Source of the DNA: Nannocystis bainbridge
GTDB lineage: Bacteria; Myxococcota_A; Polyangia; Nannocystales; Nannocystaceae
NCBI RefSeq assembly: GCF_028368995.1
Contig: NZ_JAQNDL010000001.1
Location: forward strand, 1,860,001 to 1,924,000
Direction of reading: 5' to 3'
DNA length: 64,000 nt
In this document: in pieces, positions 25,643-36,556 of the stretch
How positions within the stretch are numbered: position 1 is the first letter of the stretch
How the letters are laid out: each line of letters starts with the position of its first letter
Notes under the pieces: model-generated
Databases searched by the model: none
Told to the model about the DNA's origin: nothing
What the model saw: the letters and a program-made list of their open reading frames with translations, nothing else
Program-made: the position numbers and the translations under genes

Positions 25643-27319
25643 ATGCCCGTCGCCCCGCCGAACGACCTCGATCAGATGTTGCAGGTGCTCGCCGACGGCG
25701 GCGAGCAGGCCCGCGAGCACCTGCTCGACCACCTGCGCGTGCTGGTGTCGCAGGGCTCGCCGGCGGCGTTCTCGCTGCGCGCGGCGCTGATCAAGATCCT
25801 GTCCGCCGACACGGCCGGGCGCGTCGACGACGAGGAGCACCCGGGCTCGTGGACCCGCTCGTGGCAGATGTCGGCGCTGGTGGTGGTCGCTGGCGACGAC
25901 GCCGAGGCGCGCGCGCTGATGGACGCGGCCAGCGACCGCGCGCGCGAGCCCAACCGGTGGGTCCGCTACTGGACGATCGTCACCGCCAACGAGCGCAAGG
26001 AGCACCACGCGTGGACCCTGGCGCGCGCGCGCGCCCTGGCCGAGGACACCGGCGAGCGCCTGCAGCTGCGCTGCCTCGCCTGGGCGCTGCTGGCGGCCGA
26101 CCACGAGGACCGCGACGCGGTCGCGGCGCTGCTGTGGTGCATCGACGGCGCGCCGCAGCCGGTGCCGGCGGGCAACCGCTACCTGGTCGAAGGGCCAGTC
26201 GACCCGACGCACGCCCAGAGCGCCGCGCTGCGGGCGCTGCGGGCCACGCCGCTGGCGCAGGCGTTCGACCACGTGCAGGCGATCGTCGACGCCGCGCCGT
26301 TCGCCTCGTACACGTGGGACGCGGTGTCGGTGATGGCCCGCTTCGGCGGCACCTCGCGCGCGGCCGAGGCCTCGCACACGCTGGCGCGCTTCGTCGTCAC
26401 CAACCGGCGCCGGCGCGAGTACTACGACATGGTCGGCCTGGCGGTGCGGGCGATCGGCCGCCTCGGCATCGCCCAGACCGACCTGCTGATGGCCGAGCTC
26501 GACAGCGCCAGCCCCGGCGTCGCCTTCGAGGCCGCCGGCGCGCTCGAGCTGCTGCTCACCACCTCGCGCGCGGTCGAGCGGATCCTCGACGTCGCCACCG
26601 CCAGCAGCGACCGCGACGACAAGCTGGCGTCGGCGCTGCGCAGCATGCAGCGCGCGGCGGTGGTCGAGACGCTGGCGGCCGGGCTGCGCTGCGGCAACAT
26701 GACCCGCGAGACGGCCGCGCGCCGGCTGCTGATCGAGCTCGGCGGGTCGGTGGCGATCGACCGCCTGCAGATCCGCCACCAGGACCTCGAGAGCCGGCGC
26801 AAGGTGGTGGCCGACCTCGACGACCGCCAGCGCGAGCACATCCGCTGGATCGCGCTCGGCGACGGCGTCGCCACCTGGATCTCGGTCGGCATGTGGATCG
26901 TGGTGTTCCTGGTCGGCGTCACCGCGATCTCGGGCGGCCTGCTGCTGACGTTCCGCGAGGGCTACGACGCGTTCCAGGCGCTCGTGCTGGCCGGCGCCGG
27001 GACCGTGTTCACCCTGCTCGGCAAGGTCGGCTTCCAGGGCCGCCTGGTCGAGGTCGCGGGCGCCCGCGCGGCCGCCCGCCTGGCGGTGTTCAACGGCTAC
27101 CAGCGGCGCCTGCAGCAGGTCGACCTGGTGCTGGCGCAGCGCTTCATCGACGGCGTCCAGGTCAGCGCCGAGGACCTGCGCGAGCTGTCGTCGCTGGTCT
27201 CGACCGCGCAGACCGAGGCCCAGTCGTCGCTGCTGGCGCTGATCCCCAGCGACAAGGAGTCCGACGCGCTGCAGAAGCGGCTGGCCCAGGCCGTCCACTC
27301 GGCGGGCGGCGAGGCCTGA
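25643..27319 (+). CDS. HEAT-like repeat protein with two membrane helices
   Basis: 558 residues. The N-terminal 400 are Ala/Leu-rich helical repeats, HEAT-like in rhythm. Two hydrophobic helices follow (about 410-435 'WISVGMWIVVFLVGVTAISGG' and 440-462 'FQALVLAGAGTVFTLLG'), then a helical C-terminus. The two-helix hairpin and its flanking 'ALGDGVATW' region recall the TRADD-N-associated membrane domain found in cyanobacterial and other conflict-system proteins; this is a resemblance only. A TATAGT element lies just upstream, so expression is probably independent of the efflux operon. Function unknown. Confidence 0.8.
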   Translation: MPVAPPNDLDQMLQVLADGGEQAREHLLDHLRVLVSQGSPAAFSLRAALIKILSADTAGRVDDEEHPGSWTRSWQMSALVVVAGDDAEARALMDAASDRAREPNRWVRYWTIVTANERKEHHAWTLARARALAEDTGERLQLRCLAWALLAADHEDRDAVAALLWCIDGAPQPVPAGNRYLVEGPVDPTHAQSAALRALRATPLAQAFDHVQAIVDAAPFASYTWDAVSVMARFGGTSRAAEASHTLARFVVTNRRRREYYDMVGLAVRAIGRLGIAQTDLLMAELDSASPGVAFEAAGALELLLTTSRAVERILDVATASSDRDDKLASALRSMQRAAVVETLAAGLRCGNMTRETAARRLLIELGGSVAIDRLQIRHQDLESRRKVVADLDDRQREHIRWIALGDGVATWISVGMWIVVFLVGVTAISGGLLLTFREGYDAFQALVLAGAGTVFTLLGKVGFQGRLVEVAGARAAARLAVFNGYQRRLQQVDLVLAQRFIDGVQVSAEDLRELSSLVSTAQTEAQSSLLALIPSDKESDALQKRLAQAVHSAGGEA

Positions 27320-27321
27320 GG

Positions 27322-27405
27322 TCCCCGGGGACATGTCCATCACGCCATGTCGTCCAGGACATGCTCTCTTGAGCATGTCCTGGGGGACATGTCGTGATGG
27401 ACACC
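27322..27405. repeat. GGACATGTCC 14-bp-pitch array forming a long hairpin, array 3
   Basis: CAT cores at 27332, 27346, 27360, 27374 and 27388. The whole array folds on itself: a 32-base arm starting GTCCATCACG pairs with the arm ending CGTGATGGAC with only three mismatches, around a loop near 27368. It sits between the convergent gene ends 27319(+) and 27450(-), the position of a bidirectional terminator, but lacks T-runs. Confidence 0.85.
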
Positions 27406-27449
27406 TGCGAACAGGCGCCCATCCCCTGCGGAGAGCCGGGCCGGCGCGC

Positions 27450-27827
27450 TCAGTCGACCGCGACCACGCGCACGGGGATGCACTCCTCTTCTTCGTACTC
27501 GACCTCGACGGCGATGCAGGTCTCGCCGACCGACACGCCGACGAGCACGAAGTTGTGGGCCCCGGGCGTCGCCTCGGCCAGCAGGACGTCGCGGTCCTGG
27601 CTGACCAGCGCGAGCGCGTCCTTGTTGGTGAACTCGATGCGGGCGCTGCTCTCGATCGTCACGTGGACCGCGACGGCGATGCCGACCGGGACCTCGAGCT
27701 CGTCGCCGGTCAGGCGCACCGGCACAGGCGGCTGGCTGCGCACCTCGAAGGTCACCGTCTGGTAGCGCGGGCCGCAGGCGGCGAGCAGCCCGGCGGCGGC
27801 GAGGGTCATGAAGGCGGAGCGGATCAC
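27450..27827 (-). CDS. Small lipoprotein, beta-rich (125 aa)
   Basis: GTG 27827 is chosen because it forms a GTGA overlap with the upstream stop and is preceded by GGGAGG; ATG 27809 is an alternative. The N-terminus is a lipoprotein signal ending LLAAC. The mature part is predicted all-beta ('VTFEVRSQPPVPVRLTGDELEVPVGIAVAVHV', 'FVLVGVSVGETCIAVEVEYEEEECIPVRVV') with one likely disulfide. Family not recognised. Translationally coupled to the larger lipoprotein gene upstream; the two probably act together at the cell envelope. Confidence 0.8.
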   Translation of the reverse strand: MIRSAFMTLAAAGLLAACGPRYQTVTFEVRSQPPVPVRLTGDELEVPVGIAVAVHVTIESSARIEFTNKDALALVSQDRDVLLAEATPGAHNFVLVGVSVGETCIAVEVEYEEEECIPVRVVAVD

Positions 27828-28684
27828 AGCGCACCTCCCGTCGTGTCGGAGGTCGAGTCCCCGGTGCTGGCGTCGGTCGTGCCGTCGCTCGTCGCGTCGG
27901 TCGTGCTCGCGTCGGTCGTGCTCGCGTCGGTCGTGCTTTCGTCGGTCGTGCTGTCGCTCGTCGCGTCGGTCGTGGTCAGCGGTGGTTCGCCCGACTCGAC
28001 GGTGAGCGCCAGCTCGGCCACCAGGTCGCCGAGGCTCGCCTTGACGGTCGTGCTGCCGGCCGCGACGGCGCGCACGATCACGTGGCCGTCGCCGGTGCCG
28101 ACCACCTCGACCACCCCGTCGTCGGCCACCTCGAAGGTGAACGCGAGCAGGCCGGCGAGCACGTAGCGGTCGGTGTCGCGGGCGATCGCCACCAGCTCCA
28201 GCTCGCTCCCGGCCGCCAGCGTGTACGCGTCGTAGTCGACGCGCTGGTGCTGGATCGCCAGCGTCGCCGGCCTCGTCGCGAACACGTGGATCAGGTCGCC
28301 GATGGCGCTGTCCGGCAGCAGCGCCAGGACGGCGGTGTGGCCGGCGGCCACGGCCGTGAAGATCCCCGCCTTCAGGCTCAGGCGCTCGGCGGCGCCGGTG
28401 CGGAGTTCGGGCGGCGGCCGCGAGAGATCTTCGTTCCAAGTGTAGTCGAGGGCGAAGCGGGCGCCCACGGCCACGCGGACCGGGAAGTCGCCGACCGACT
28501 CGCCGGTCGGACAGGCCGGATCGTCCGCGCCGATGCAGCGGAAATGGAACTCGCCGTTGCCGAGCTCGCCAGGGCCGGGCTGGGGGTCGTAGGGGGCATC
28601 GCTGCAGTCGTCGAGGCATCCACCGAGGGCGAGGAGCCCCGCCAGGAGCAGCGGGCGGGAGAAGGCACATGGTCTTGAGGACAT
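27824..28684 (-). CDS. Lipoprotein with Thr/Ser/Asp-rich C-terminal tail (286 aa)
   Basis: Lipobox LALGGC follows a short basic signal. The middle is beta-rich and Ig/BIG-like ('VRVAVGARFALDYTW', 'ERLSLKAGIFTAVAAGHTAVLALL', 'VIVRAVAAGSTTVKASLGDLVAELALTV'), a pattern common in myxobacterial surface lipoproteins. The last 55 residues are TTDAST-like repeats, encoded by a tandem GTCGGTCGTGCTCGC motif (27890-27970). The start codon itself lies in a GGACATGTCC-type unit (cores 28668 and 28682). Coupled to the small lipoprotein downstream. Confidence 0.8.
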   Translation of the reverse strand: MSSRPCAFSRPLLLAGLLALGGCLDDCSDAPYDPQPGPGELGNGEFHFRCIGADDPACPTGESVGDFPVRVAVGARFALDYTWNEDLSRPPPELRTGAAERLSLKAGIFTAVAAGHTAVLALLPDSAIGDLIHVFATRPATLAIQHQRVDYDAYTLAAGSELELVAIARDTDRYVLAGLLAFTFEVADDGVVEVVGTGDGHVIVRAVAAGSTTVKASLGDLVAELALTVESGEPPLTTTDATSDSTTDESTTDASTTDASTTDATSDGTTDASTGDSTSDTTGGAL

Positions 28685-28686
28685 AA
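28666..28686. repeat. GGACATGTCC two-unit element, array 4
   Basis: CAT cores at 28668 and 28682, 14 bp apart. The second provides the start codon (minus strand) of the lipoprotein gene. Confidence 0.6.
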
Positions 28687-28835
28687 ACTTAAGAACAGGT
28701 CGTAAGGGCCAGATCGAGACGCAGACCGCGTCCGTCCTCGATCTTGACCGGACGGCGAGGCAGCCGCAAGGGAGACCGGGCGACCCCGACGCAGTCTTCA
28801 GGCGCGCATCGAGCGCGGGGCCGCTCGCCTGCCGC

Positions 28836-28862
28836 GTCACACAGTTGTCACCAAGGTGTCAC
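28836..28862 (+). promoter_or_regulatory. Putative Pho box (three GTCAC half-sites, 11-bp pitch)
   Basis: GTCAC occurs at 28836, 28847 and 28858, exactly 11 bp apart, the geometry of PhoB direct repeats (consensus CTGTCAT at 11-bp pitch). It lies upstream of the phosphate transporter promoter. Confidence 0.6.
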
Positions 28863-28893
28863 GTTCTCGCCGGTTTTTGCCGCCGTCCCGTGA

Positions 28894-28922
28894 CTGACAG
28901 ACCGCTCGACCCCGCGTAGATT
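28894..28922 (+). promoter_or_regulatory. Sigma-70-type promoter of the phosphate transporter
   Basis: CTGACA (28894-28899), 17-bp spacer, TAGATT (28917-28922). Transcription would start near 28929, 39 bases before the ATG at 28968, which has a GAGGAG Shine-Dalgarno. The Pho-box-like repeats end 31 bp upstream. Confidence 0.55.
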
Positions 28923-28967
28923 TCGGGCGTAGGCGGCCTCCTGGCGGCCTCGACCGAGGAGAACCTC

Positions 28968-30383
28968 ATGGAGGCGATGTTCCACGGACTGACGACGACG
29001 ACCGGATTTTTGCTCGTCGTCTCGCTCCTCATCGCGTTCGGGTTCGAATTCGTCAACGGCTTCCACGACACGGCCAACGCGGTGGCGACGGTGATCTACA
29101 CCCGGTCGCTGCGGCCGTGGACGGCGGTCATCCTGTCGGGCATCTGCAACTTCCTCGGCGTGTTCGTCGGCGGGCTCGCGGTCGCGCTCAGCATCATCCA
29201 CCTGCTGCCGATCGAGCTGCTGGTGTCGAGCGGCGTCGGCCTCGGGCTGGCGATGATCCTGTCGCTGCTGCTGGCGGCGACGCTGTGGAACCTCGGCACC
29301 TGGTACCTCGGCCTGCCGTCCTCGAGCTCGCACACGATGATCGGCGCGATCCTCGGGGTCGGCATCGCCAACTCGATGCTGCCGGGCCACGAGTTCGGCG
29401 CCGGCGTCAACTGGGCCAAGGTCTGGGACGTCGGCCTGGCGCTGCTGTTGTCGCCGCTGATCGGCTTCACCCTGGCGGCGCTGCTGCTGCTGCTGTCGAA
29501 GCGGCTGATCCGCGACCCGCAGCTGTACCGCGCGCCGCTCGGCTCGCGCCCGCCGCCGCCGTGGATCCGCGGCGTCCTCATCTTCACCTGCACCGGGGTC
29601 AGCTTCGCCCACGGCTCCAACGACGGCCAGAAAGGCGTCGGCCTGGTGATGCTGATCCTGATGGGCGTGGTCCCGGCCGGGTTCGCCATCAACCTGGCGC
29701 TGAGCGAGGCGCAGATGCGCCAGGCCGAGGCGGCGGTGGTGACGATCCACGACGCGCTCGGGACCGCGGCGACGTCGGCCCCCGACGTGCGCAAGCAGCT
29801 CGACGAGGTCGAGGACGAGCTGCAGTCGCTGAAGGCCACCCTCGGCTCCGCGACCCACCCCGAGCAGGTCCCGGCCGATCAGCGCTTCGCGGTCCGCCGC
29901 GACGTGCTGCTGATCGACTCGACGCTGAAGAAGCTCGACCAGTCGGGCGCGCTGGTGGTGCCGAAGGACGAGTCCAGGCGGATCAAAGAGGCGCGCGCCG
30001 ACCTGCGCGAGCTGACCGACTACGCGCCCAACTGGGTCCTGTTCTGCGTCGCGCTGTCGCTCGGCGTCGGCACCATGGTCGGCTGGAAGCGCATCGTCGT
30101 GACCGTCGGCGAGAAGATCGGCAAAGAGCACCTGACCTACGCCCAGGGCGCCTCGGCCGAGCTGGTGGCGATGAGCACGATCGGGATCTCCGCCGGCCTC
30201 GGTCTGCCGGTCAGCACCACGCACGTGCTGTCCTCGGGGGTCGCAGGCACCATGGTCGCCCAGCGCGCCGGGCTACAGGCCGCCACGGTGGTGAAGATCG
30301 CCTCGGCGTGGGTGCTGACGCTGCCGGCCTCGATGCTGCTGGCCGGCGTGCTGTTCCTGGTGTTCCGCGCGATGCTCTGTTAG
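28968..30383 (+). CDS. pitA: PiT-family inorganic phosphate transporter
   Basis: 471-residue inner-membrane symporter. Both PiT signatures are present: 'VNGFHDTANAVATVIYTR' near the N-terminus and 'GVSFAHGSNDGQKGVG' in the second half, with 'PVSTTHVLSSGVAG' in the last helices. About 10 membrane helices flank a hydrophilic loop (about residues 250-350) that is coiled-coil-like and charged. The start has a strong GAGGAG. The upstream promoter and Pho-box-like repeats suggest induction by phosphate limitation, which is unusual for low-affinity Pit systems but known for some. Single-gene unit. Confidence 0.95.
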   Translation: MEAMFHGLTTTTGFLLVVSLLIAFGFEFVNGFHDTANAVATVIYTRSLRPWTAVILSGICNFLGVFVGGLAVALSIIHLLPIELLVSSGVGLGLAMILSLLLAATLWNLGTWYLGLPSSSSHTMIGAILGVGIANSMLPGHEFGAGVNWAKVWDVGLALLLSPLIGFTLAALLLLLSKRLIRDPQLYRAPLGSRPPPPWIRGVLIFTCTGVSFAHGSNDGQKGVGLVMLILMGVVPAGFAINLALSEAQMRQAEAAVVTIHDALGTAATSAPDVRKQLDEVEDELQSLKATLGSATHPEQVPADQRFAVRRDVLLIDSTLKKLDQSGALVVPKDESRRIKEARADLRELTDYAPNWVLFCVALSLGVGTMVGWKRIVVTVGEKIGKEHLTYAQGASAELVAMSTIGISAGLGLPVSTTHVLSSGVAGTMVAQRAGLQAATVVKIASAWVLTLPASMLLAGVLFLVFRAMLC

Positions 30384-30437
30384 CGCGGCGTCGCGCCCGG
30401 GCGAGCGGCTATAGTGCGCGCCGGAGGTCCGCTCTCG

Positions 30438-30722
30438 ATGCCCAGCAGCAGGTCCTGGTTCCTCGTGCCCGTGCTGGCGATCGCGGCGATCGCCTGTGAC
30501 AAGTCGACGAAGTCGCCCGACGCCAACATCGGCGGCACGTACTCCGTCACCCGCGAGACGCCCTTCTTCGACAGCGGCTGCGGCCAGGACCGCCTCGGCG
30601 ACGGCAAGCTGCGCGCCAAGACCCGCTTCACGCTGGTGGCCGCGCGCGCCGACTGCTGGACGATCAAGCTCGGCGACGAGGACGAGACCTACATCGTGCC
30701 GACGCACGTGCGCGCCGAGTGA
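30438..30722 (+). CDS. Small lipoprotein (94 aa)
   Basis: Signal ends AIAAIAC, giving a lipid-anchored protein of about 75 mature residues, with 'GGTYSVTRETPFFDSGCGQ' and 'FTLVAARADCWTIKLGDEDETYIVP'. Two cysteines remain in the mature part. Family not recognised. A TATAGT element (30410-30415) and GGAGG (30422) precede the ATG. The stop codon context GAGTGACGC is the first unit of the following repeat array. Confidence 0.7.
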   Translation: MPSSRSWFLVPVLAIAAIACDKSTKSPDANIGGTYSVTRETPFFDSGCGQDRLGDGKLRAKTRFTLVAARADCWTIKLGDEDETYIVPTHVRAE

Positions 30723-31010
30723 CGCGGCGTGACGCGCCGAGTGACGCACCGGCGGCGTGACGCTCGGGCGCGCCGCGTGACGCGCCGAGTGGCAAGCGTC
30801 GTGACATGCGGCGCGAAGCGGCGAGTGACGCGCTCGCGTCATGCGGGCGCGCCTCGCGGGCGTGCACGCGCGGCGTGATGCTGGCCCGCCCGCGCGGCGC
30901 GTGCCGCGAGCTCGAGCCACATCGAAACGCGACGTGACCCGCTCGCGCTTGCGACGAGCATGCGCCGGGTGACGCGCCGGGCCGTGCGCCCCCCAGAGCC
31001 CCGCGAGGCG
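30716..31010. repeat. Degenerate GAGTGACGC array after a stop codon; 30723-31286 otherwise empty
   Basis: GTGACGC or close variants recur many times (30719, 30730, 30741, 30756, 30777 and onward), starting with the stop codon of the lipoprotein gene. Spacing is irregular (11-22 bp). The 564-bp gap up to the next gene holds no convincing gene. Confidence 0.6.
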
Positions 31011-31286
31011 GCGTGACGGCAATCGCACGGCGGCGACCGGTGCAGCCTGCCCTTCGAGACCCGTGGCGCAGGGCTCGCAGCACGACCGGCGGCCGAGCAC
31101 GACGCGCCTCGTTCGCCTGGTCGGCGAGCGAGCGGCTGCTCGCCCGCTTCCGCGGCTCGCTCCGCCATGCGGACGCGGCGTGGCCCGCGGCACAGCGGCG
31201 AGGCGCCCGCGGTAGCCGGCCGCGGACTTCGTTTCAGACTGTTCGCCGGGACGTCGCGGCTGCCGCGGCTCCAGGGGGCGAGCGAG

Positions 31287-31757
31287 ATGGTGCGACGCAT
31301 GTGCTTGGCCGCGGCCATGTCCGCTCTCCTGGCCGTCGGGACAGGTTGCGATCTGGTCGCACCGCCGCCTCCGCCGCCCCCGTGCGGCGCGCCGGGCGAT
31401 CTGCCGTGCCCGTTCGGGACGCTGTGCGAGGACGACCCCGACGACGCCTGCGATCCGCTGCGCGGGCCCTGCCCCGGCCGCTGCGAGGCGGTCCCGTGCG
31501 GCGAGGCGCTCGGACTCACCTGCTCCGAAGGACAGGTCTGCATCGACGACCCCGACGACGACTGCGAGGCCTTCGTCGGCGGGCCGAGCTGCGCCGGCGT
31601 GTGCGCCGAGGTGCCGCAGCCGATCCTGTGCGCCGAGCCGGGCCGCACGTTCGTGTCGCACAGCCAGGACCTGTGCCAGCAGATCCTCTTCATCTGCGAG
31701 GTCGGGTGGGTCCCGTTCTACAACAGCTGCGGCTGCGGCTGTCAGTTCCTCGGCTGA
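31287..31757 (+). CDS. Cysteine-rich lipoprotein (156 aa)
   Basis: Signal MVRRMCLAAAMSALLAVGTGC with lipobox Cys21, then a poly-Pro run and a compact Cys-rich region: about 20 cysteines in 120 residues, with repeated 'CEDDPDDACDPLRGPC' and 'CIDDPDDDCEAFVGGPSC' modules resembling Cys-rich repeats common in Myxococcota surface lipoproteins. The end 'CGCGCQFLG' resembles the EGF-like or C-x-C tails of such proteins. Envelope role inferred. Confidence 0.8.
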   Translation: MVRRMCLAAAMSALLAVGTGCDLVAPPPPPPPCGAPGDLPCPFGTLCEDDPDDACDPLRGPCPGRCEAVPCGEALGLTCSEGQVCIDDPDDDCEAFVGGPSCAGVCAEVPQPILCAEPGRTFVSHSQDLCQQILFICEVGWVPFYNSCGCGCQFLG

Positions 31758-31765
31758 GCGGAGGG

Positions 31766-32262
31766 CCAGTGATTCGGGCTCGCCCGCGGTCTCGCCACGC
31801 AGGTCACGCGCCCGCCGGGCGCGTCTCGGGCTAACCCGTCCAGCGAGCGACAGCCGGTGCGACGGGCCCGTGCGAGCCCGAATCACTGGCCCCCCGCTCC
31901 CCGCTCGCGGCCGCCTATCTCGCCGCTCGTCACCCGCGCGACAGTCACTCCCGGCTCGCTCGCCACCACCGGTCCGTCGCTCGGCTCGCGGCTCGCTCGC
32001 CGCGCATCACTCCCAGCCCCCCGCTCCCCCGCTCGCGGCCACCGCGGAGCTGCTGCTCGTCATCCGCGACCCGTCGCTCCGGCTCGCCCGCCGCGCCTCA
32101 CTCCTGGCCCCCCGTTCGCCCGCTCGCGGCCGCGGCTCGTCATCCGCGGCCCGTCGCTCCGGCTCGCTCGCCCGCGCCTCACTCCCGGCCACCGCTCGCG
32201 GCCACCGCTCCGTCGCAAGTGGATCGGCGCTCGCGGCTCGCCCGCGCCTCACTCCCGCGCGC
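31766..32262. repeat. Convergent-junction repeat block with 20-bp perfect inverted repeat
   Basis: 31766-31785 is the exact reverse complement of 31872-31891 (arms contain GTGATTCGGG/CCCGAATCAC). From about 31893 onward a degenerate 70-90-bp unit repeats, marked by 'CGCCTCACTCC' near 32004 (variant), 32094, 32175 and 32247, with GCTCGCGGCC between. The last unit contains the stop codon of the sigma-factor gene. No gene seen in 31758-32248. Confidence 0.75.
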
Positions 32263-33112
32263 GGAACAGGCCGCTCATCGACAGCTCGAGCTGGCTGCGC
32301 ACCAGGCCGAGGATGCTGTCGACCTCGGCGCGTTCGACCTTGAGCTGGCGCTCGAGCAGCGCCTGCGTCCCGCGCAGCAGCGCCTCGCGGCCGCGCGTCA
32401 CCCAGCGGGCCGCGGTCGCGCGGTGGATGCCGTAGACCGCGGCGATCCGGTCGATGCTCAGGCGGTCGAGGAAATACAGGCGCAGCACGTTGCGCTCGTC
32501 GGTCTCGAGGCCGGCGAGCGCGTCGCGCAGCGCCTGCTCGACCTCGCGGCGGTACTGCGACTTGAGGAACGACAGCTCGGGGTCGGGCGACGCGGGGTGG
32601 TGGGCCTCGACCAGCTCGGCCGCGGGCACCAGGCGATCGGTGCGCGCCTGCTCGCGGAAGTTGAGGGCCATGCGCACGGCGGCGACCCGCAGCCAGCCGC
32701 CGAGCGGACCGCGGCCGGCGTAGTCGCCGATCTTGGCCGGTGCGTCCGGGCGACCGACGAGCAGCTTCTCCCACAGCGCCTGGCGCAGGTCGTCGCGGTG
32801 CGCCGGCGGGACGTTGCGGCTCCGCAGCACGGCCTCGAGCTCGCCGCCGTGGCGGGCCTGGATCGCCGCCGACGCGCCCGCGAGGCGCCGGTGGCAGGCG
32901 CACGCGAGGTAAAAATCGGCCGCGTGAAGGGCCGCCAGCTCGCACGCGCCGGCGTGGCGGTCGAGGTGGGCCACGAAGTCCGCGCGCGCGAGGTCGAGGC
33001 CCGGCCAGGCGGCGCGGCCCTCGGCGTACAGGCGGGACCGCAGCGCCTCGGCGGCGGGATCGGGCTCCGTGGCGCGCACGGGCGCGTGCTCAAGGATGGT
33101 CTCGTCGCGCAT
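32249..33112 (-). CDS. RNA polymerase sigma-70-family factor (myxobacterial type)
   Basis: 287 residues, longer than ordinary ECF sigma factors. The C-terminal sigma-4 helix-turn-helix is clear ('GLETDERNVLRLYFLDRLSIDRIAAVYGIHRATAARWVTRGREAL'). The sigma-2 region is 'RQALWEKLLVG', 'IGDYAGRGPLGGWLRVAAVRMALNFRE'. The first 90 residues are an extra helical region. Downstream of and on the same strand as a TPR-kinase gene, a pairing common in myxobacteria, where phosphorylation may set sigma activity. Start ATG 33112. Confidence 0.88.
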   Translation of the reverse strand: MRDETILEHAPVRATEPDPAAEALRSRLYAEGRAAWPGLDLARADFVAHLDRHAGACELAALHAADFYLACACHRRLAGASAAIQARHGGELEAVLRSRNVPPAHRDDLRQALWEKLLVGRPDAPAKIGDYAGRGPLGGWLRVAAVRMALNFREQARTDRLVPAAELVEAHHPASPDPELSFLKSQYRREVEQALRDALAGLETDERNVLRLYFLDRLSIDRIAAVYGIHRATAARWVTRGREALLRGTQALLERQLKVERAEVDSILGLVRSQLELSMSGLFRARE

Positions 33113-33189
33113 CGCCGCGGCGCGACGATACTGCCGGCCCCCGGGACCGTAAAGCCGCGCGCGCACGAGCTCGCTGCTTCTCGTGGCAT

Positions 33190-33285
33190 CGGCGCGCTGC
33201 GAGCCGCGTGCTCGTGCGCGAAGCTCGTCGGAGCGTCGGCGCGCTGCGAGCCGCGTGCACCTGCGCCGCGCTCGTCGGAGCCTCG
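33190..33285. repeat. Short tandem duplication between kinase and sigma genes
   Basis: Two copies (about 46 bp apart) of a unit containing GGCGCGCTGCGAGCCGCGTG and GCTCGTCGGAGC. It occupies most of the 206-bp gap, with no gene. Confidence 0.5.
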
Positions 33286-33318
33286 ACGCAATTCGCTCCG
33301 CGGCCTGCGCGACCCGCC

Positions 33319-36081
<2,763 letters not shown>

Positions 36082-36241
36082 GCCGTCGCCCCCGCGCGCA
36101 CCACGACGAGACCCGCCGCTCGCCGGCCCCCCGCGCTCGCCCTGCCCTCGCCGTCCGTCATCGCCGCGCCGCCACGATAACAAGGAAGCGAGCCGACCGC
36201 GGCGCGCGAGCGCGGCCGAAGCTCGCGTGGATCTGCGCCTC

Positions 36242-36262
36242 GACATGTCTCAAAAGACATAT
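36242..36262. repeat. GGACATGTCC two-unit element, array 5
   Basis: CAT cores at 36244 and 36258, 14 bp apart, in the 475-bp gap between the divergent kinase and CHAP genes. Nothing else is seen in that gap. Confidence 0.55.
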
Positions 36263-36556
36263 CACTCGGGCCCGACCCGATTCACATCACGGCGATCGCC
36301 CGCTGCCGCGGCCGCTGTCGAACTTCGCATTGCCCGGCCCTCGAGCGCCGCACTCGAGCTCGATCGTCCCGCGTGCGAGCCCCGCGGCCGCGGTGCGGTC
36401 GCGCGCCCACGATTTTCGTCTCATCGCCCTGCGACATCGCGACGGCCGCCCTGTCATCCCCGCGAGGGGCCAGCGGGCTCGGCCGGTGCGCGCGCTTGCG
36501 AATCGTCGCCGCGCCCGCCGCCGTCGCTCGCGTCCTCGCGCACAGGTGCCACTGTC

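Noticed and set aside
36082..36246. Longer N-terminus for the TPR kinase starting at 36246
   Set aside because: The extra 55 residues are almost entirely Arg/Gly/Ser/Ala and the GTG at 36081 fits the start of the zinc-finger-like domain.
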